A DNA stretch of 33,413 bases from Gammaproteobacteria bacterium (GTDB lineage: Bacteria > Pseudomonadota > Gammaproteobacteria > DSM-16500). Shown piece after piece: positions 1 to 10,057 of the stretch. Both the position numbers and the translations under genes were made by a program. The DNA is taken from contig JAJPJH010000087.1 in NCBI GenBank assembly GCA_021324335.1, forward strand, positions 1-33,413, written 5' to 3'. Each line of letters opens with the position of its first letter. Positions within the stretch are counted from its first letter, which is position 1. The notes beneath the pieces are model-generated. The model did no database searches and was not told the origin of the DNA. It saw only the letters and a list, made by a program, of their open reading frames with translations.

Positions 1-75
1 ATTGTAGGTGGGTAAGTGACGCCTGTCAGATACGAATGTGGTTGGTAAAACACGTCGGGGCAGGAAATAAAATCC

Positions 76-97
76 TGAGCACTTTTGCTCACATTTT
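76..97 (+). terminator. Possible weak intrinsic terminator at left edge
   Basis: A perfect 6-bp inverted repeat (TGAGCA, loop CTTT, TGCTCA) at 76-91 is followed on the plus strand by CATTTTT. It could end a plus-strand gene lying left of the window, or on the other strand help end the ureohydrolase transcript, which stops at 126. The stem is short and the T-run is interrupted, so it is weak. The rest of 1-125 shows no gene I can support. Confidence 0.3.
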
Positions 98-125
98 TAA
101 TAGCAGCTTATCTAGAATTCCCATT

Positions 126-1019
126 CTAAATATCACTCGCTACCATTGAGTAAAATTCTTTAAATAAACGTGCTGCAGAAAGTGCACTAATATGATAGTT
201 ATCAAGAGCAGGAATAAATTCACTGATGTCCATTCCTATGTACTGGTAGTGCTTTGCTAACTGTTGAATGAAATAGAGGATTTGTTGAACCAGCGGACCA
301 CCGGGATAAGGGCTTTCCACAGCGGGCGCCGAGGCTGGATCTAAACCATCTAGATCAATAGAAAAATATAAGTATTTTTTTCCTTTAAAATGATTAAGAA
401 TTTTATTTAACAAATAGTCTAGTGATTGAGCAATAAAATCCGTCCCTGTTATGATACCAATCTTACCGTTATATTTTTGAATGGCTCGAGCTTCTTTTTC
501 AGTAAACTGGCGTAATCCTATCAACATAACCTGCTCAGGCTTAAAATGAGGTAATAAAAAGCCATGATGTAAAATCGATGAATATGAAATTGATTCATTT
601 TCTTCACAATCAGGATGTGCATCTAAATAAATAACACCAAACTCTCCCGGCAGGTGTTTATTTAATGCCGCGATAGCAGCGTACTTGATAAGATGATCCC
701 CACCTAAACAAATAGGAATTTGTTGATGTATCAAAATGGATTCTAGATGAGATTGGACGATATCTATTTCATGTTGCTTATCATGTTTTTCAATTTTCAA
801 ATTACCATCATCCCATAATTGGTCACCCAATTTAAAGTTTTCTGGTAACGAATAAAGGACGTTATCCACTTGACGGATAACATCCGCAGAAAAATGTTCT
901 GTTCGGTTTTTTATTTCCTCAACGGTTGGAGCCGAGCCAGCACACAATGTGTTCGCAGCAAATAAAATACATTTTGCTGTTTGACGAGCTTCACAACTTG
1001 CATAATTTAATTTCCTCAT
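126..1019 (-). CDS. Ureohydrolase (arginase/agmatinase family)
   Basis: This is a manganese-dependent hydrolase of the arginase/agmatinase/formiminoglutamase superfamily, which cleaves a guanidino or related group from arginine, agmatine or similar substrates. It has 297 residues, a normal family length. All expected binuclear metal ligands are visible: the GGDH motif (His109), DAHPD (Asp133, His135, Asp137) and the S-I-D-L-D-G-L-D-P motif (Asp222, Asp224). Glu267 in DISEF matches the substrate-binding glutamate of arginases. The N-terminal 95 residues are less typical and do not reveal the substrate. The ATG is preceded by an AGGGTGGA ribosome-binding site. It is the last gene of the long minus-strand cluster but is separated from cysS by about 108 bp of AT-rich DNA, so it may have its own promoter. 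SpeB (agmatinase) is the commonest label for such proteins, but the motifs alone do not separate it from arginase. Confidence 0.85.
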   Translation of the reverse strand: MRKLNYASCEARQTAKCILFAANTLCAGSAPTVEEIKNRTEHFSADVIRQVDNVLYSLPENFKLGDQLWDDGNLKIEKHDKQHEIDIVQSHLESILIHQQIPICLGGDHLIKYAAIAALNKHLPGEFGVIYLDAHPDCEENESISYSSILHHGFLLPHFKPEQVMLIGLRQFTEKEARAIQKYNGKIGIITGTDFIAQSLDYLLNKILNHFKGKKYLYFSIDLDGLDPASAPAVESPYPGGPLVQQILYFIQQLAKHYQYIGMDISEFIPALDNYHISALSAARLFKEFYSMVASDI

Positions 1020-1127
1020 AAAAATCCACCCTATCGTTTATAACATTTAAGTAGATGGATTTTATAAAAAAATTTATAAAAATATAATTCATTGTTATTA
1101 TTATATGATAAAAATTTATGAGTTAAC

Positions 1128-2507
1128 TCATTTTCCCATATACTTCCAAGTCGTCCCATTTGCCCCATCTTCAATGGCAATCTGCAGCTTAGTCAGCTCA
1201 TCTCGAATTCGATCAGCCTCACTCCAATTTTTTTCTTTCCGCGCCTGATTACGTGCTGTAATTAAAGCTTCAATCTGTGCTGCATCCACTGTCACCCCGG
1301 ATTTCAAAAACAACTCCGGATCAGCTTGCAAAATCCCCAACGCCTCTCCCAAATAACGCAACAATTCCCCATGCGCTGCCGCTGATTGTAAATCTTTTTC
1401 GCGCAAACGTTGTACTTCATGCGCTAATTCAAATAATACAGACAACGCAACTGGGGTATTAAAATCATCATCCATTGCTGCAGTAAATTGTTTCTCAAAG
1501 TCTGTATTCGTGACACGCTCTGCGTTTGGCAAAAAGCGTAATGCCGTATAAAATCGCGTTAATGCTTGGCGAGATTGGATTAATATGTCGGAAGTATAAA
1601 TTAACTCACTCCGATAATGACTTGCCAACAACAAATACCGCAGCACTTCTGGCTCATACTCTTTTAATACATCCCGAATCGTGACAAAATTTCCTAACGA
1701 TTTCGACATTTTTTCTTTACCAATTTGCAGAAATCCACCGTGTATCCATAAATTTGCAAATTTTTGCTGTGTCGCTGCTTGCGATTGGGCAATTTCATTT
1801 TCATGGTGCGGAAACATTAAATCTCGGCCACCACCATGAATGTCAAAATGCTCACCTAATAATTCTATAGCCATTGCCGAACATTCGATATGCCAACCCG
1901 GACGACCTTTACCCCACGGTGAATCCCAAGAAGGTTCACCCGGTTTCGCCAATTTCCATAAAACAAAATCGAGCGGATCTCGCTTAACCTCCACCACTTC
2001 TACCCGTGCCCCACTCTCTAGCTGCTCAATATCATGATGGGAAAGGCAGCCGTAATCAGGGAACCGGCGAACATCAAAATAGACATCTCCGTTACTCGCA
2101 ACATAACCGCAACCATTTGCAATGATTTTTTCAATCAACGTTATCATCTGCGGTATATATTTTGTGGCACGAGGTTCATGATTTGGTGGGATTAAATTAA
2201 GTGAAGCAAAATCTTCGTGCATGGCTTGCGTAAAACGTTTTGTCACCGCTGTCACATCTTCATTATTTTCGTTCGCCCGCTTGATAATCTTATCATCAAT
2301 GTCGGTAATATTTCGCACATAATTCACTTCATAACCCAACCAACGTAAATAGCGAATGACAATATCCGCTGAAACATACGTACGGGCGTGGCCAATATGG
2401 CAATAATCATAAACCGTCACCCCGCAAACATAGAGACTGACTTTATTGGGATGAATAGGTTTAAATACTTCCTTTTGCCGTGTTAAGGTATTAAAAATTT
2501 TTAACAT
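1128..2507 (-). CDS. cysS: Cysteine-tRNA ligase
   Basis: CysS is the class I synthetase that charges tRNA-Cys. The protein is 459 residues and collinear with E. coli CysS, beginning [13 protein letters not shown]. Zinc-binding Cys28 lies in YVCGVTVYD, with HIGH in CHIGHART. The second zinc cysteine is in GWHIECSAM and the histidine ligands are in the [11 protein letters not shown] block. The [10 protein letters not shown] loop is intact. The C-terminal anticodon region is present. The chosen ATG shares its A with the TGA of gltX (TGATG), indicating translational coupling. A GTG one codon upstream is also in frame, but the E. coli alignment favours the ATG. It is downstream of pdxJ and gltX in one transcript. 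Nothing unusual was seen. Confidence 0.97.
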   Translation of the reverse strand: MLKIFNTLTRQKEVFKPIHPNKVSLYVCGVTVYDYCHIGHARTYVSADIVIRYLRWLGYEVNYVRNITDIDDKIIKRANENNEDVTAVTKRFTQAMHEDFASLNLIPPNHEPRATKYIPQMITLIEKIIANGCGYVASNGDVYFDVRRFPDYGCLSHHDIEQLESGARVEVVEVKRDPLDFVLWKLAKPGEPSWDSPWGKGRPGWHIECSAMAIELLGEHFDIHGGGRDLMFPHHENEIAQSQAATQQKFANLWIHGGFLQIGKEKMSKSLGNFVTIRDVLKEYEPEVLRYLLLASHYRSELIYTSDILIQSRQALTRFYTALRFLPNAERVTNTDFEKQFTAAMDDDFNTPVALSVLFELAHEVQRLREKDLQSAAAHGELLRYLGEALGILQADPELFLKSGVTVDAAQIEALITARNQARKEKNWSEADRIRDELTKLQIAIEDGANGTTWKYMGK

Positions 2508-3925
2508 CACAACACTCCACTAGCCAATTTCACTGCTTGTCCTAAACGATGCGTCATTTTTTTCTGACCTAATAATTCCGCAATATGGGCTAATTCCGGG
2601 CCATGGGTTTTACCTGTCAGTGCAACGCGTAATGGCATAAACAGTTTTTTGCCGTTGACGCCTAAGGTTTGTTTTAAGTCAGTTAATACAGGTTGGAGTT
2701 GGATGCCATATTTATCAACAGCCAATTCTGCTTCCACGAAAAATTGTTCGCCAGCCTCTCGCACAATAGTTAATGCAGCTTCATCCAGATGCACATTCTC
2801 ATGGAAGAAAATGTTAGCCCACATCAATGCATCATGGGGAAATTCAATATTGGATTTCACCGTTTCAGCAAATAAAGTCTGGGCAGATTCGGGCACTTGG
2901 TTGGCTACACTTTCTCCTAGCCAACGCCATAAACCCGGCACATCGAGCGCTTGTACAGCCGTTTTCTGCCAGTACATGAGCTGCGTTTTATCAAATCGCG
3001 CGGGGGAACGGCTTAATTTTTCCAGATAGAAATGTTCACTCATATGATTAAAATCGAGTAGCTCCTGCGTATCCGTCGTATGCCCTAAGCGTGCTAAATA
3101 ATTCATGACGGCTGCGGGCAGATAGCCTTTTTCTCGTAAATCCTGAATACTAAAACTACCGTGTCGTTTTGATAAAGGTGCGCCATCATCCCCAACAATC
3201 AGTGATAAATGACCATAGTGGGGGATCCGTAATTCCAACGTTTTAAGTAACATAATTTGGCGAGGTGTATTGGCTAGGTGGTCTTCCCCACGAATGACAT
3301 GGGTGATTTCCATCGTGGCATCGTCTATCGCGTTACAAAATAAAAAAGGTGGCGTTCCATCAGCACGGCGGACAATAAAATCCCCAATGTCATCACTTAC
3401 AAATGCTTGCGGGCCTTTTACGACGTCCACAAACTCTATCACAACATTTTTCGGCATTGAAAAACGCCAGGCAGGTTTGTGGCCTGCTGCTAAACGCTTT
3501 TCAATCTCCTCCGTAGAAAGATGACGGCATGTGCCTGAATAACGTGGTGCTTGACCGCGCGATAATTGAATTTTACGTGCAAGATTCAATTCTTGATCAG
3601 TACAAAAGCAAGGATAAATTAATTTTTTATCTTCCAGAATTTTATAATATTTTGCATAAATCGAATGACGCTGTGATTGCCAGTAAGGTCCATAAGGTCC
3701 ATCTACGCCTGGGCCTTCTTGCCATTCTATCCCTAGCCAACGTAAATCATCTTGCAACGCTTCTACATAACGCTCTTCTGAACGCGTTGCATCCGTATCT
3801 TCAATGCGTAGCACAAAGATACCCTGATTTTTTTTCGCAAATAACGCCGCAAACAATGCCGCGCGAGCATTACCTAAATGAATTAAGCCTGTTGGGCTAG
3901 GAGAAAAACGTGTGCGTACTGTCAT
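2507..3925 (-). CDS. gltX: Glutamate-tRNA ligase
   Basis: GltX charges tRNA-Glu. The 472-residue protein has the GluRS signature SPSPTG followed by the HIGH-equivalent HLGNAR (residues 16-21), and a KMSKS-equivalent PLSKRHG near residues 250-256. A zinc site is visible as C-F-C (Cys106, Cys108) and C-R-H (Cys133, His135), matching the zinc-bearing bacterial type. The class-conserved RIEDTD and [13 protein letters not shown] segments are intact. The ATG overlaps the pdxJ stop as ATGA and its own stop overlaps cysS, so three genes are tightly coupled. Some gammaproteobacteria carry two GluRS-type enzymes of which one prefers tRNA-Gln. Whether this is the discriminating form cannot be told from the window. 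Confidence 0.95.
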   Translation of the reverse strand: MTVRTRFSPSPTGLIHLGNARAALFAALFAKKNQGIFVLRIEDTDATRSEERYVEALQDDLRWLGIEWQEGPGVDGPYGPYWQSQRHSIYAKYYKILEDKKLIYPCFCTDQELNLARKIQLSRGQAPRYSGTCRHLSTEEIEKRLAAGHKPAWRFSMPKNVVIEFVDVVKGPQAFVSDDIGDFIVRRADGTPPFLFCNAIDDATMEITHVIRGEDHLANTPRQIMLLKTLELRIPHYGHLSLIVGDDGAPLSKRHGSFSIQDLREKGYLPAAVMNYLARLGHTTDTQELLDFNHMSEHFYLEKLSRSPARFDKTQLMYWQKTAVQALDVPGLWRWLGESVANQVPESAQTLFAETVKSNIEFPHDALMWANIFFHENVHLDEAALTIVREAGEQFFVEAELAVDKYGIQLQPVLTDLKQTLGVNGKKLFMPLRVALTGKTHGPELAHIAELLGQKKMTHRLGQAVKLASGVL

Positions 3926-4656
3926 CTTACTTCCACCATTAAGCGCTTCATTTCACGAACGGCATTTTCTAATCCCATGAAAACCGCACGTGCAATGATA
4001 CCGTGACCAATATTTAATTCGTTAATTTCTGGGATACGGGCAATCGGTTGAACATTTTGATAATTCAAGCCATGCCCTGCATTCACAATCAACCCCGCTT
4101 GATGGGCAAATTGGGCTGCTTCGATAAGTCGGTGTAATTCTTTTTCCCGCTCCTCGGCTGTTTTAGCATCAGCGTAAGTCCCCGTATGGAGCTCAATCGT
4201 AGGCGCACCACAGCGTAAGGAGGCTTCGATTTGCTGGATATCGGGGTCGATGAACAAGGAAACTTCGATACCTAATTTTTTCAGATGGGTCGTTGCCTCG
4301 CGTACGTTGGCTTCTTGAGCGATGACGTCTAAACCACCTTCTGTTGTTAATTCTTGGCGTTTTTCAGGGACAAAACAACAATGTTCTGGCCTTATTTTTT
4401 CTGCATAGGAAATCATGGCATCGGTGACAGCCATTTCTAGATTTAAGCGTGTGAGTAAAGTTGCTTGGATAAGTTCGATATCGCGTTCTTGGATATGACG
4501 CCGGTCTTCGCGTAAATGGGCTGTGATACCATCTGCCCCGCCGTTTTCAGCGGCATAGACTGCTTCAATAGGGTCAGGATAGCGCGTCAAGCGAGCTTGG
4601 CGCAGGGTAGCAACATGGTCGATATTGACACCTAGATAAATGGGACGGTTTCTCAT
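3922..4656 (-). CDS. pdxJ: Pyridoxine 5'-phosphate synthase
   Basis: PdxJ makes pyridoxine 5'-phosphate from 1-deoxyxylulose 5-phosphate and 3-amino-2-oxopropyl phosphate, the last ring-closing step of DXP-dependent vitamin B6 synthesis. The 244-residue protein is collinear with E. coli PdxJ. It has the N-terminal [15 protein letters not shown] block, the catalytic-loop HLREDRRHI (His47), the NLEMAVT segment with Glu74, [16 protein letters not shown], and the phosphate-binding NAGHGLNY and [12 protein letters not shown] segments near the C-terminus. The ATG has an AAGAAGAGGA ribosome-binding sequence. It overlaps gltX by ATGA downstream. It is separated from recO by about 70 bp holding a strong hairpin. 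recO-pdxJ adjacency is conserved in gammaproteobacteria. Confidence 0.97.
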   Translation of the reverse strand: MRNRPIYLGVNIDHVATLRQARLTRYPDPIEAVYAAENGGADGITAHLREDRRHIQERDIELIQATLLTRLNLEMAVTDAMISYAEKIRPEHCCFVPEKRQELTTEGGLDVIAQEANVREATTHLKKLGIEVSLFIDPDIQQIEASLRCGAPTIELHTGTYADAKTAEEREKELHRLIEAAQFAHQAGLIVNAGHGLNYQNVQPIARIPEINELNIGHGIIARAVFMGLENAVREMKRLMVEVR

Positions 4657-4682
4657 AGCATGATCCTCTTCTTCTAATATAT

Positions 4683-4708
4683 CCCCTCTCCCACGTATGG
4701 GAGAGGGG
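4683..4708. repeat. Perfect 11-bp hairpin between recO and pdxJ (REP-like palindrome)
   Basis: CCCCTCTCCCA at 4683-4693 and its exact reverse complement TGGGAGAGGGG at 4698-4708 flank a 4-nt CGTA loop. It is the strongest hairpin noticed in the window and lies in the largest gap inside the lepA-cysS cluster. On the transcribed (minus) strand it is followed by ATATATTAG, not a T-run. It is therefore more likely a REP-like palindrome or an mRNA-stabilising or attenuating element than a simple terminator. On the plus strand it is followed by TAATTTTA. I saw no second copy in the window. Confidence 0.75.
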
Positions 4709-4725
4709 TAATTTTACGCTTGCTA

Positions 4726-5436
4726 TCACTCTTTCACAAACAACCTTCTACTATGCAAAAGCCGGGACCCTAACAAGGGTGTCAATAATAACCGGATTAA
4801 TCGCTTTGCATCCCGTAAACTTTCTTCATCCTGCCATTCTTCTTTCGCAATTGCTAGCAAACTTTTCCCCAAAAAAACCACTCCAGACTGCGAAGTATCC
4901 TGACTGTCCGTTACCACAAACCCCTGCTCCGGTACGAATCGATAATACTGCTCAGGCACAATCTGCTGCTGCAAAGCTGCATCCGCTTTCAACAACAATC
5001 CATAGCCCAACTCCTCCAGCAGCCGTTTTTCAAATAACCGTAATACCCGCTGTTCTAAGCTCGGCGTTTGCAATGCAGTCAAGGTATTTTCATACACGGT
5101 ATAAAGCCCTGGATGCGCATCCCACTTTTGCAATAAGTACATAAGTAATTCATTAAGATAAAAACCAGCAAAAAGACACTCCCCTTGCAAGCGTTTCCCT
5201 TCTCCATTCGGCTCAACTTCATTGAGCATCATCAACTCTCCCTTCCCCGACCAGGAAACTAACAATGGCACAAACGGTTGCAATAAACCTTGGGAATAAG
5301 AACGGGCTTTACGAACGCCTTTTGCAATCACAGTAAAGCGACCATGTTCAGAGGAGAATAATTCGACAAGAAAACTGCTTTCACGATAAGGACGACGATG
5401 AAGAACATAGGCGGGTTCTAATAAAACACGCTTCAT
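4726..5436 (-). CDS. recO: DNA repair protein RecO
   Basis: RecO acts with RecF and RecR in loading RecA onto SSB-coated gapped DNA. The 236-residue protein has the expected N-terminal OB-fold start (EPAYVLHRRPYRESS, then VELFSSEHGRFTVIAKGVRKARS, residues about 8-45) and a helical C-terminal domain with LNELLMYLLQ and FEKRLLEELGYG. No cysteine zinc cluster is visible, as in E. coli. Its ATG overlaps the era stop codon as ATGA. The era-recO-pdxJ order is standard in gammaproteobacteria and supports the call, because RecO sequences diverge strongly. Confidence 0.93.
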   Translation of the reverse strand: MKRVLLEPAYVLHRRPYRESSFLVELFSSEHGRFTVIAKGVRKARSYSQGLLQPFVPLLVSWSGKGELMMLNEVEPNGEGKRLQGECLFAGFYLNELLMYLLQKWDAHPGLYTVYENTLTALQTPSLEQRVLRLFEKRLLEELGYGLLLKADAALQQQIVPEQYYRFVPEQGFVVTDSQDTSQSGVVFLGKSLLAIAKEEWQDEESLRDAKRLIRLLLTPLLGSRLLHSRRLFVKE

Positions 5437-6320
5437 TCGTATCCTAAGCTCCTCAAGGCTCGCTCATCATCGGTCCAGTCTGCTTTTACCTTCACCCACA
5501 GACGGAGAAAAACTTTCATCCCCACTAATTTTTCAATTTCCCGACGTGCCTGGATCCCAATTTTCTTTAGCCGCGCCCCTTTTTTACCAATAATAATCAC
5601 CTTTTGTCCTTGACGCTCCACCCAAATCACCGCACCAATTTCAGTCAGCTTCTCGCCTTCTACAAATTGCTCAATCTCAACCGTGGTGGTATAAGGCAAT
5701 TCTTCTTCTGTTGCTAAAATTAATTTTTCCCGAATAATTTCTGCCACCTGAAACCGCAAACTTTTATCCGTTAGCTGATCTTCTGGAAAAAGTACCGGGC
5801 CTTCTGGTAATAATTTTGCGATTTCTGCTTCCAAATGATCAAGATTATCTTTGTCTAATGCAGAAATAGGAATCATCGCGGCAAATGATAATTTATCTTT
5901 TAATTTATTTATCAATGGTAACAATGCTGCTTTATCAGCCAATAAATCGATTTTATTAATGGCCAGAATCACCGGTCTATCCGTCTGCTGCAATTTTTTT
6001 AATACTAATTCATCTTCTTTATTCCAACGCGTGGCATCAATCAGAAAAACAATCACGTCTGCATCCGCAATCGTGGCACTGGCAATACGATTTAGGTAAC
6101 GATTCATGGCGCGTTTTTCTTCGTGGTGTAAGCCAGGGGTATCGAGATAAATAAGCTGCGCATCTTTGCGCGTTTTGATCCCTAAAATTTGCCAACGCGT
6201 GGTTTGCGGTTTAGGCGAGGTGATGCTGACTTTTTCACCTAGCAGCGCATTTAATAAAGTCGATTTACCCACATTTGGCCGCCCCACAATTGCAACATAA
6301 CCAGATGCACTGACAGTCAT
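5433..6320 (-). CDS. era: GTPase Era
   Basis: Era is an essential GTPase that binds the 3' end of 16S rRNA during 30S subunit assembly. The 295-residue protein carries G1 GRPNVGKST (residues 13-21), a TT pair in the effector loop, G3 DTPG (60-63), G4 NKID (122-125) and G5 SAL. The C-terminal KH domain has a [15 protein letters not shown] motif and a terminal LWVKV strand. It overlaps rnc upstream and recO downstream by ATGA. The rnc-era pairing links 16S rRNA cleavage and maturation in one operon. No substitution was seen at nucleotide-binding positions. Confidence 0.97.
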   Translation of the reverse strand: MTVSASGYVAIVGRPNVGKSTLLNALLGEKVSITSPKPQTTRWQILGIKTRKDAQLIYLDTPGLHHEEKRAMNRYLNRIASATIADADVIVFLIDATRWNKEDELVLKKLQQTDRPVILAINKIDLLADKAALLPLINKLKDKLSFAAMIPISALDKDNLDHLEAEIAKLLPEGPVLFPEDQLTDKSLRFQVAEIIREKLILATEEELPYTTTVEIEQFVEGEKLTEIGAVIWVERQGQKVIIIGKKGARLKKIGIQARREIEKLVGMKVFLRLWVKVKADWTDDERALRSLGYE

Positions 6321-6982
6321 AGTTTCAATACTCCTAACATCGCTTGTGCTGCTTCTTGTTCAGCGCGGCGCCGACTAGTACCTTTACCGCTTACTTTTTC
6401 TTTGATGCCTTCTACCTGACAGCTTACTGTAAACAATTGTTGATGGGCCTCACCTTCTATCATTTCCACCGTATAAACAGGCAATGGCAAACGGCGACTT
6501 TGTAAATATTCTTGTAATAATGTTTTTGGATCTTTATGGCTAGCCGCACTGGATAACGATCGTAGCATAGGTGTATACCATTTGATAATATGCTCGCGTA
6601 TCGTGTCAAAACCTGCATCCAAATAAATCGCACCAATAATCGCTTCCATAGCGCACGATAAAATAGATAAACGTTGACTACCGCCACTACGCATTTCACC
6701 GGGTCCTAGCAATAAGTACTGACCTAAATCAAATTCCTTGGCTAAATCCGCCAATGCATCGCGATTCACTAACGTGGCACGCCAGCGACTTAATTCGCCT
6801 TCTGTGGCTTTGGGAAATTGTTGATATAAAATTTCAGCAATCACAAAATTAACAACCGCATCACCTAAAAACTCCAATCGTTCGTTATGATCACCCCCTT
6901 TGCTGCGATGCGTTAAGGCGAGCTTTAATAATTTAGGTTCGCGAAAAGTATAATTTAATTTTTTTGATAATTCGTCACTCAT
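6317..6982 (-). CDS. rnc: Ribonuclease III (one catalytic aspartate replaced)
   Basis: RNase III cleaves double-stranded RNA, including the 30S rRNA precursor. The 221-residue protein has an N-terminal RNase III domain with the signature [12 protein letters not shown] and a C-terminal dsRNA-binding domain (about residues 151-218, ending [16 protein letters not shown]). Active-site Glu34, Glu37 and Asp41 (E. coli Glu38, Glu41, Asp45) are present, as is Glu113 (E. coli Glu117). However, the position of E. coli Asp114 is Cys110: the usual ILAD-x-x-EALIG reads [11 protein letters not shown], with a clear TGC codon. That aspartate helps bind the catalytic metal in characterised enzymes, so activity could be altered. 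The gene is intact and overlaps era by ATGA. Confidence refers to identity, not to catalytic competence. Confidence 0.95.
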   Translation of the reverse strand: MSDELSKKLNYTFREPKLLKLALTHRSKGGDHNERLEFLGDAVVNFVIAEILYQQFPKATEGELSRWRATLVNRDALADLAKEFDLGQYLLLGPGEMRSGGSQRLSILSCAMEAIIGAIYLDAGFDTIREHIIKWYTPMLRSLSSAASHKDPKTLLQEYLQSRRLPLPVYTVEMIEGEAHQQLFTVSCQVEGIKEKVSGKGTSRRRAEQEAAQAMLGVLKL

Positions 6983-6995
6983 AATACTACTAATC

Positions 6996-7778
6996 TCAAT
7001 GGATCATTGTTCCTAATCGGTCCCACCGAATTTTTGTATCGGCATTATTCCAACTCATCCATACCACCAATGCTTTCCCAACAATTTCCTTATCCGGCAC
7101 AAATCCCCAATAACGACTGTCTGCACTTTTGTCGCGATTATCGCCCATGACAAAATACATACCTTTTGGAACGACAATGTCATGATAATCATGTGAAGTC
7201 GTCGTAGGATCAAGATAAATAGCATGTTTAATGCCGGATAAATCTTCTTCTTTTTCGGCAGCTTGCCATTCTATTCCATTCTCATCGCGAGCTGTTTCAT
7301 CTTGCAAGAAAGTTTGCGGCATCTTTTTGCCGTTAATATATAATTCCTTATCAATATAACTAATATGATCGCCTGGTAACCCAATCACTCGTTTAATAAA
7401 ATCGACTGAAGGATTAGGTGGCCAGCGAAATACGATGATATCACCGCGTTGAGGCTCGCTATGGCCAAAAACTTTGGTGTGAAGGATAGGTAAACGAATA
7501 CCATAATCGTATTTATTCACCAAAATAAAATCCCCTGTTAATAAAGTCGGTTCAAGTGAACCTGAAGGAATGCGAAAAGGTTCAAATAAAAATGAACGGA
7601 GTAAAAAGACAATCACTAATACTGGCAAAAACGAACGTGCGTAATCAACAAGCAAAGGCACTTTTCCTGCTTTTGCTGTCCCCTGTCGCTTCGGAGCCAG
7701 AAAGATGATGTCAAATAAGGCAATCACGCCGCAAACGATAATGGCATAAAATAAAATTAACTCGAAGTCAAAGCTCAT
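6996..7778 (-). CDS. lepB: Signal peptidase I
   Basis: LepB is the inner-membrane serine/lysine protease that removes signal peptides from exported proteins. The 260-residue protein has two N-terminal membrane segments (about residues 6-27 and 50-65) and then the catalytic periplasmic domain. The catalytic serine is Ser74 in [11 protein letters not shown], where the usual SGSM is SGSL. The general-base lysine is Lys129 in [12 protein letters not shown]. The C-terminal [14 protein letters not shown] box is intact. It follows lepA by 11 bp and precedes rnc by 13 bp, the classic lepA-lepB-rnc-era arrangement. Confidence 0.97.
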   Translation of the reverse strand: MSFDFELILFYAIIVCGVIALFDIIFLAPKRQGTAKAGKVPLLVDYARSFLPVLVIVFLLRSFLFEPFRIPSGSLEPTLLTGDFILVNKYDYGIRLPILHTKVFGHSEPQRGDIIVFRWPPNPSVDFIKRVIGLPGDHISYIDKELYINGKKMPQTFLQDETARDENGIEWQAAEKEEDLSGIKHAIYLDPTTTSHDYHDIVVPKGMYFVMGDNRDKSADSRYWGFVPDKEIVGKALVVWMSWNNADTKIRWDRLGTMIH

Positions 7779-7789
7779 GGTTTACCTCA

Positions 7790-9586
7790 CTATTTCTTCT
7801 CATCAATCTTTAACACAGCAAGAAATGCTTCTTGCGGCACTTCCACACTACCTAATTGTTTCATACGTTTCTTTCCTTCCTTTTGTTTCTCTAATAATTT
7901 ACGTTTACGGGTAATATCACCGCCGTAACATTTTGCCGTGACATTTTTACGTAATGCTTTCACGGTTGACCGCGCAATAATATGGCCACCAATAGCCGCT
8001 TGCACGGCCACATCAAACATTTGTCGTGGAATGAGCTCTTGTAATTTTTCGGTGACTAACCGACCACGGAATGGTGATTGTTCACGATGCACAATAGAAG
8101 CTAAGGCATCGACGCGATCGCCGTTAATTAAGATATCTAATCTCACTAAATCTGCTGTTTGGAAATGTGAAAAACTGTAATCAAGTGAGGCATAGCCGCG
8201 GCTAACAGACTTAAGACGATCGAAGAAATCTAATACAATTTCAGCCATCGGTAATTCATATACTAATGACACTTGATTACCATGATACATCATATTTTTT
8301 TGTATACCGCGCCGTTCAATACATAAGGTAATCACGTTACCAACATGATTTTGCGGGACTAAAATACTAGCCTTGGCAATCGGCTCGCGGATTTCTTGAA
8401 TTTGATTAACGGGGGGTAGCTTAGAGGGGTTATCGACGTAGAGCGTTTCACCCTTCGTTGTGATCACTTCGTAAATAACAGTCGGTGCTGTCGTAATTAA
8501 TTCTAAATGATATTCACGCTCAAGCCGCTCTTGAACAATTTCCATGTGCAGCATGCCTAAGAAACCACAACGAAAACCAAAGCCTAAGGCTTCGGAGGAT
8601 TCCGGCTCAAAATATAAAGCTGCATCGTTTAAGCGTAATTTACTCAAGGCTTCCCGTAACGCAGGGAAATCATCGGAGTGGATAGGGAATAAGCCCGCAT
8701 ACACTTGCGGTTTCACTTTTTGAAAACCCGGTAGCATCTCAGTTGCTGGACGATGCGTATGGGTAAGCGTATCGCCAACGGGAGCGCCGTTAATATCTTT
8801 GATACCGGCAATAACATACCCTACTTCGCCAGCACTCAAGCTATCCGTCGCAACACGTTTGGGAGTAAATACGCCTATCCCTGTTACTTCATAAGAACGA
8901 CCAGTCGACATCACCTGCATTTTTTCCCCGGTCTTTAGAACACCATTTTTTACCCGTACTAACGAAACGACGCCCAGATAGGTATCAAACCAAGAATCAA
9001 TAATCAATGCTTGTAAAGGTGCATCCGGCGCACCGACCGGAGGAGGAATATCGGTAATGAGCCGTTCTAATAACTCTTCAATGCCAATACCTTGTTTAGC
9101 ACTAATGCGTACCGCATTTTTGGCTTCTAACCCGATAATATCTTCAATTTCGTGGATGACGCGGTCTGGATCAGCTTGAGGTAAATCGATCTTATTCAAT
9201 ACCGGGACCACTTCTAAGCCTTGATCTAAGGCGGTATAACAAACAGCTAATGTCTGCGCTTCAACCCCCTGGCCTGCGTCCACCACCAGTAAAGCGCCTT
9301 CACAGGCTGCCAGAGAACGAGAAACCTCGTAAGAGAAATCCACGTGTCCAGGCGTATCAATAAAGTTCAATTGGTAGGTCTCGCCGTTACGCGCTTTATA
9401 ATGCAAGGTCACGCTATGGGCTTTGATGGTAATCCCCCGTTCGCGCTCAAGATCCATTGAATCCAGCACTTGCGCTTGCATTTCCCGCTCACTTAACCCT
9501 CCGCATAGCTGAATGAGGCGGTCAGCCAGGGTAGACTTGCCATGGTCAATATGTGCAATAATTGAAAAGTTACGAATATTCTGCAT
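7790..9586 (-). CDS. lepA: Elongation factor 4 (LepA)
   Basis: LepA/EF4 is a ribosome-associated translational GTPase linked to translation fidelity and 30S biogenesis. The 598-residue protein is collinear with E. coli LepA, starting [19 protein letters not shown]. It shows DTPGH and NKIDLP nucleotide-binding motifs, the domain II segment [15 protein letters not shown], and the family-specific C-terminus [15 protein letters not shown]. The open frame continues 59 codons upstream to 9763, but that extension runs into the divergent yciA gene and lacks family similarity, so the start is the ATG at 9586. The ribosome-binding site there is poor (AAGATTATCT). It is the first gene of the long minus-strand cluster. 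Confidence 0.97.
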   Translation of the reverse strand: MQNIRNFSIIAHIDHGKSTLADRLIQLCGGLSEREMQAQVLDSMDLERERGITIKAHSVTLHYKARNGETYQLNFIDTPGHVDFSYEVSRSLAACEGALLVVDAGQGVEAQTLAVCYTALDQGLEVVPVLNKIDLPQADPDRVIHEIEDIIGLEAKNAVRISAKQGIGIEELLERLITDIPPPVGAPDAPLQALIIDSWFDTYLGVVSLVRVKNGVLKTGEKMQVMSTGRSYEVTGIGVFTPKRVATDSLSAGEVGYVIAGIKDINGAPVGDTLTHTHRPATEMLPGFQKVKPQVYAGLFPIHSDDFPALREALSKLRLNDAALYFEPESSEALGFGFRCGFLGMLHMEIVQERLEREYHLELITTAPTVIYEVITTKGETLYVDNPSKLPPVNQIQEIREPIAKASILVPQNHVGNVITLCIERRGIQKNMMYHGNQVSLVYELPMAEIVLDFFDRLKSVSRGYASLDYSFSHFQTADLVRLDILINGDRVDALASIVHREQSPFRGRLVTEKLQELIPRQMFDVAVQAAIGGHIIARSTVKALRKNVTAKCYGGDITRKRKLLEKQKEGKKRMKQLGSVEVPQEAFLAVLKIDEKK

Positions 9587-9618
9587 AGATAATCTTGGTA
9601 TTCTATGATAAGCGGACG

Positions 9619-9648
9619 ATAGTAACGTATTTTTGATCAATATACCAA
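9619..9648 (-). promoter_or_regulatory. Candidate sigma70 promoter for lepA cluster
   Basis: Reading the minus strand, TTGGTA (-35, at 9643-9648) and TACTAT (-10, at 9619-9624) are separated by 18 bp, four of six matches each, about 33 bp before the lepA ATG. An alternative -10, TAGAAT at 9600-9605, is a better hexamer but sits very near the start codon. The 78-bp gap also has to promote yciA in the other direction. Found by eye only. Confidence 0.3.
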
Positions 9649-9664
9649 TACGATAGAGGTTTTT

Positions 9665-10057
9665 ATGTCTAAACCGAAAGGTGTTCTGGCGATTCAAATT
9701 CTTGCCATGCCGGCTGATACCAATGCACATGGTGATATTTTTGGGGGGTGGCTGGTTTCCCATATGGACATGGCAGCGGGTATTGAGGCACGGCGGCGTG
9801 CACGTAGTCGGGCGGTGACGGTAGCAATTGAGTCCCTGGTATTTATTAAGCCGGTGTATATCGGCGATACCGTTTGCTGTTACGCCGATTTGGTGAAGGT
9901 AGGCCGAACTTCCATGCAGTTTAAAATTGAAGTTTGGACGCTGGCCTTGTTAGCCTCTGAACCGAAAAAGGTAGCGGAAGGCTTATTCACTTTTGTTGCC
10001 ATTGACGAGCATGGGCGACCGCACCCGGTGGAGCGGGGACCGACAATGGATAAGTAG
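9665..10057 (+). CDS. yciA: Acyl-CoA thioesterase, YciA type
   Basis: YciA is a hotdog-fold thioesterase that hydrolyses short- to medium-chain acyl-CoAs. The 130-residue protein closely follows E. coli Yci[24 protein letters not shown] (with the catalytic-region Asp35), a VTV strand, [15 protein letters not shown] and KIEVW. An AGAGGT ribosome-binding site lies 5 nt before the ATG. It is transcribed divergently from lepA. Its last 25 codons overlap the 3' end of ygfX on the opposite strand by 75 bp, unusually long for convergent genes. Confidence 0.93.
   Translation: MSKPKGVLAIQILAMPADTNAHGDIFGGWLVSHMDMAAGIEARRRARSRAVTVAIESLVFIKPVYIGDTVCCYADLVKVGRTSMQFKIEVWTLALLASEPKKVAEGLFTFVAIDEHGRPHPVERGPTMDK

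Noticed and set aside
3..152. Open plus-strand frame at the left edge reaching a stop at 150-152
   Set aside because: It overlaps the 3' end of the ureohydrolase gene antisense, is cut by the window edge, and shows no family I recognise, so it cannot be told from chance.
3529..3900. Plus-strand open frame of 123 codons opposite gltX
   Set aside because: It is antisense to a conserved synthetase gene, with no ribosome-binding site or family similarity; the long open frame reflects the codon use of gltX.
9587..9763. Possible 59-residue N-terminal extension of LepA
   Set aside because: It runs through the divergent promoter region into yciA and has no similarity to LepA, whose E. coli homologue starts at the equivalent of the ATG at 9586.
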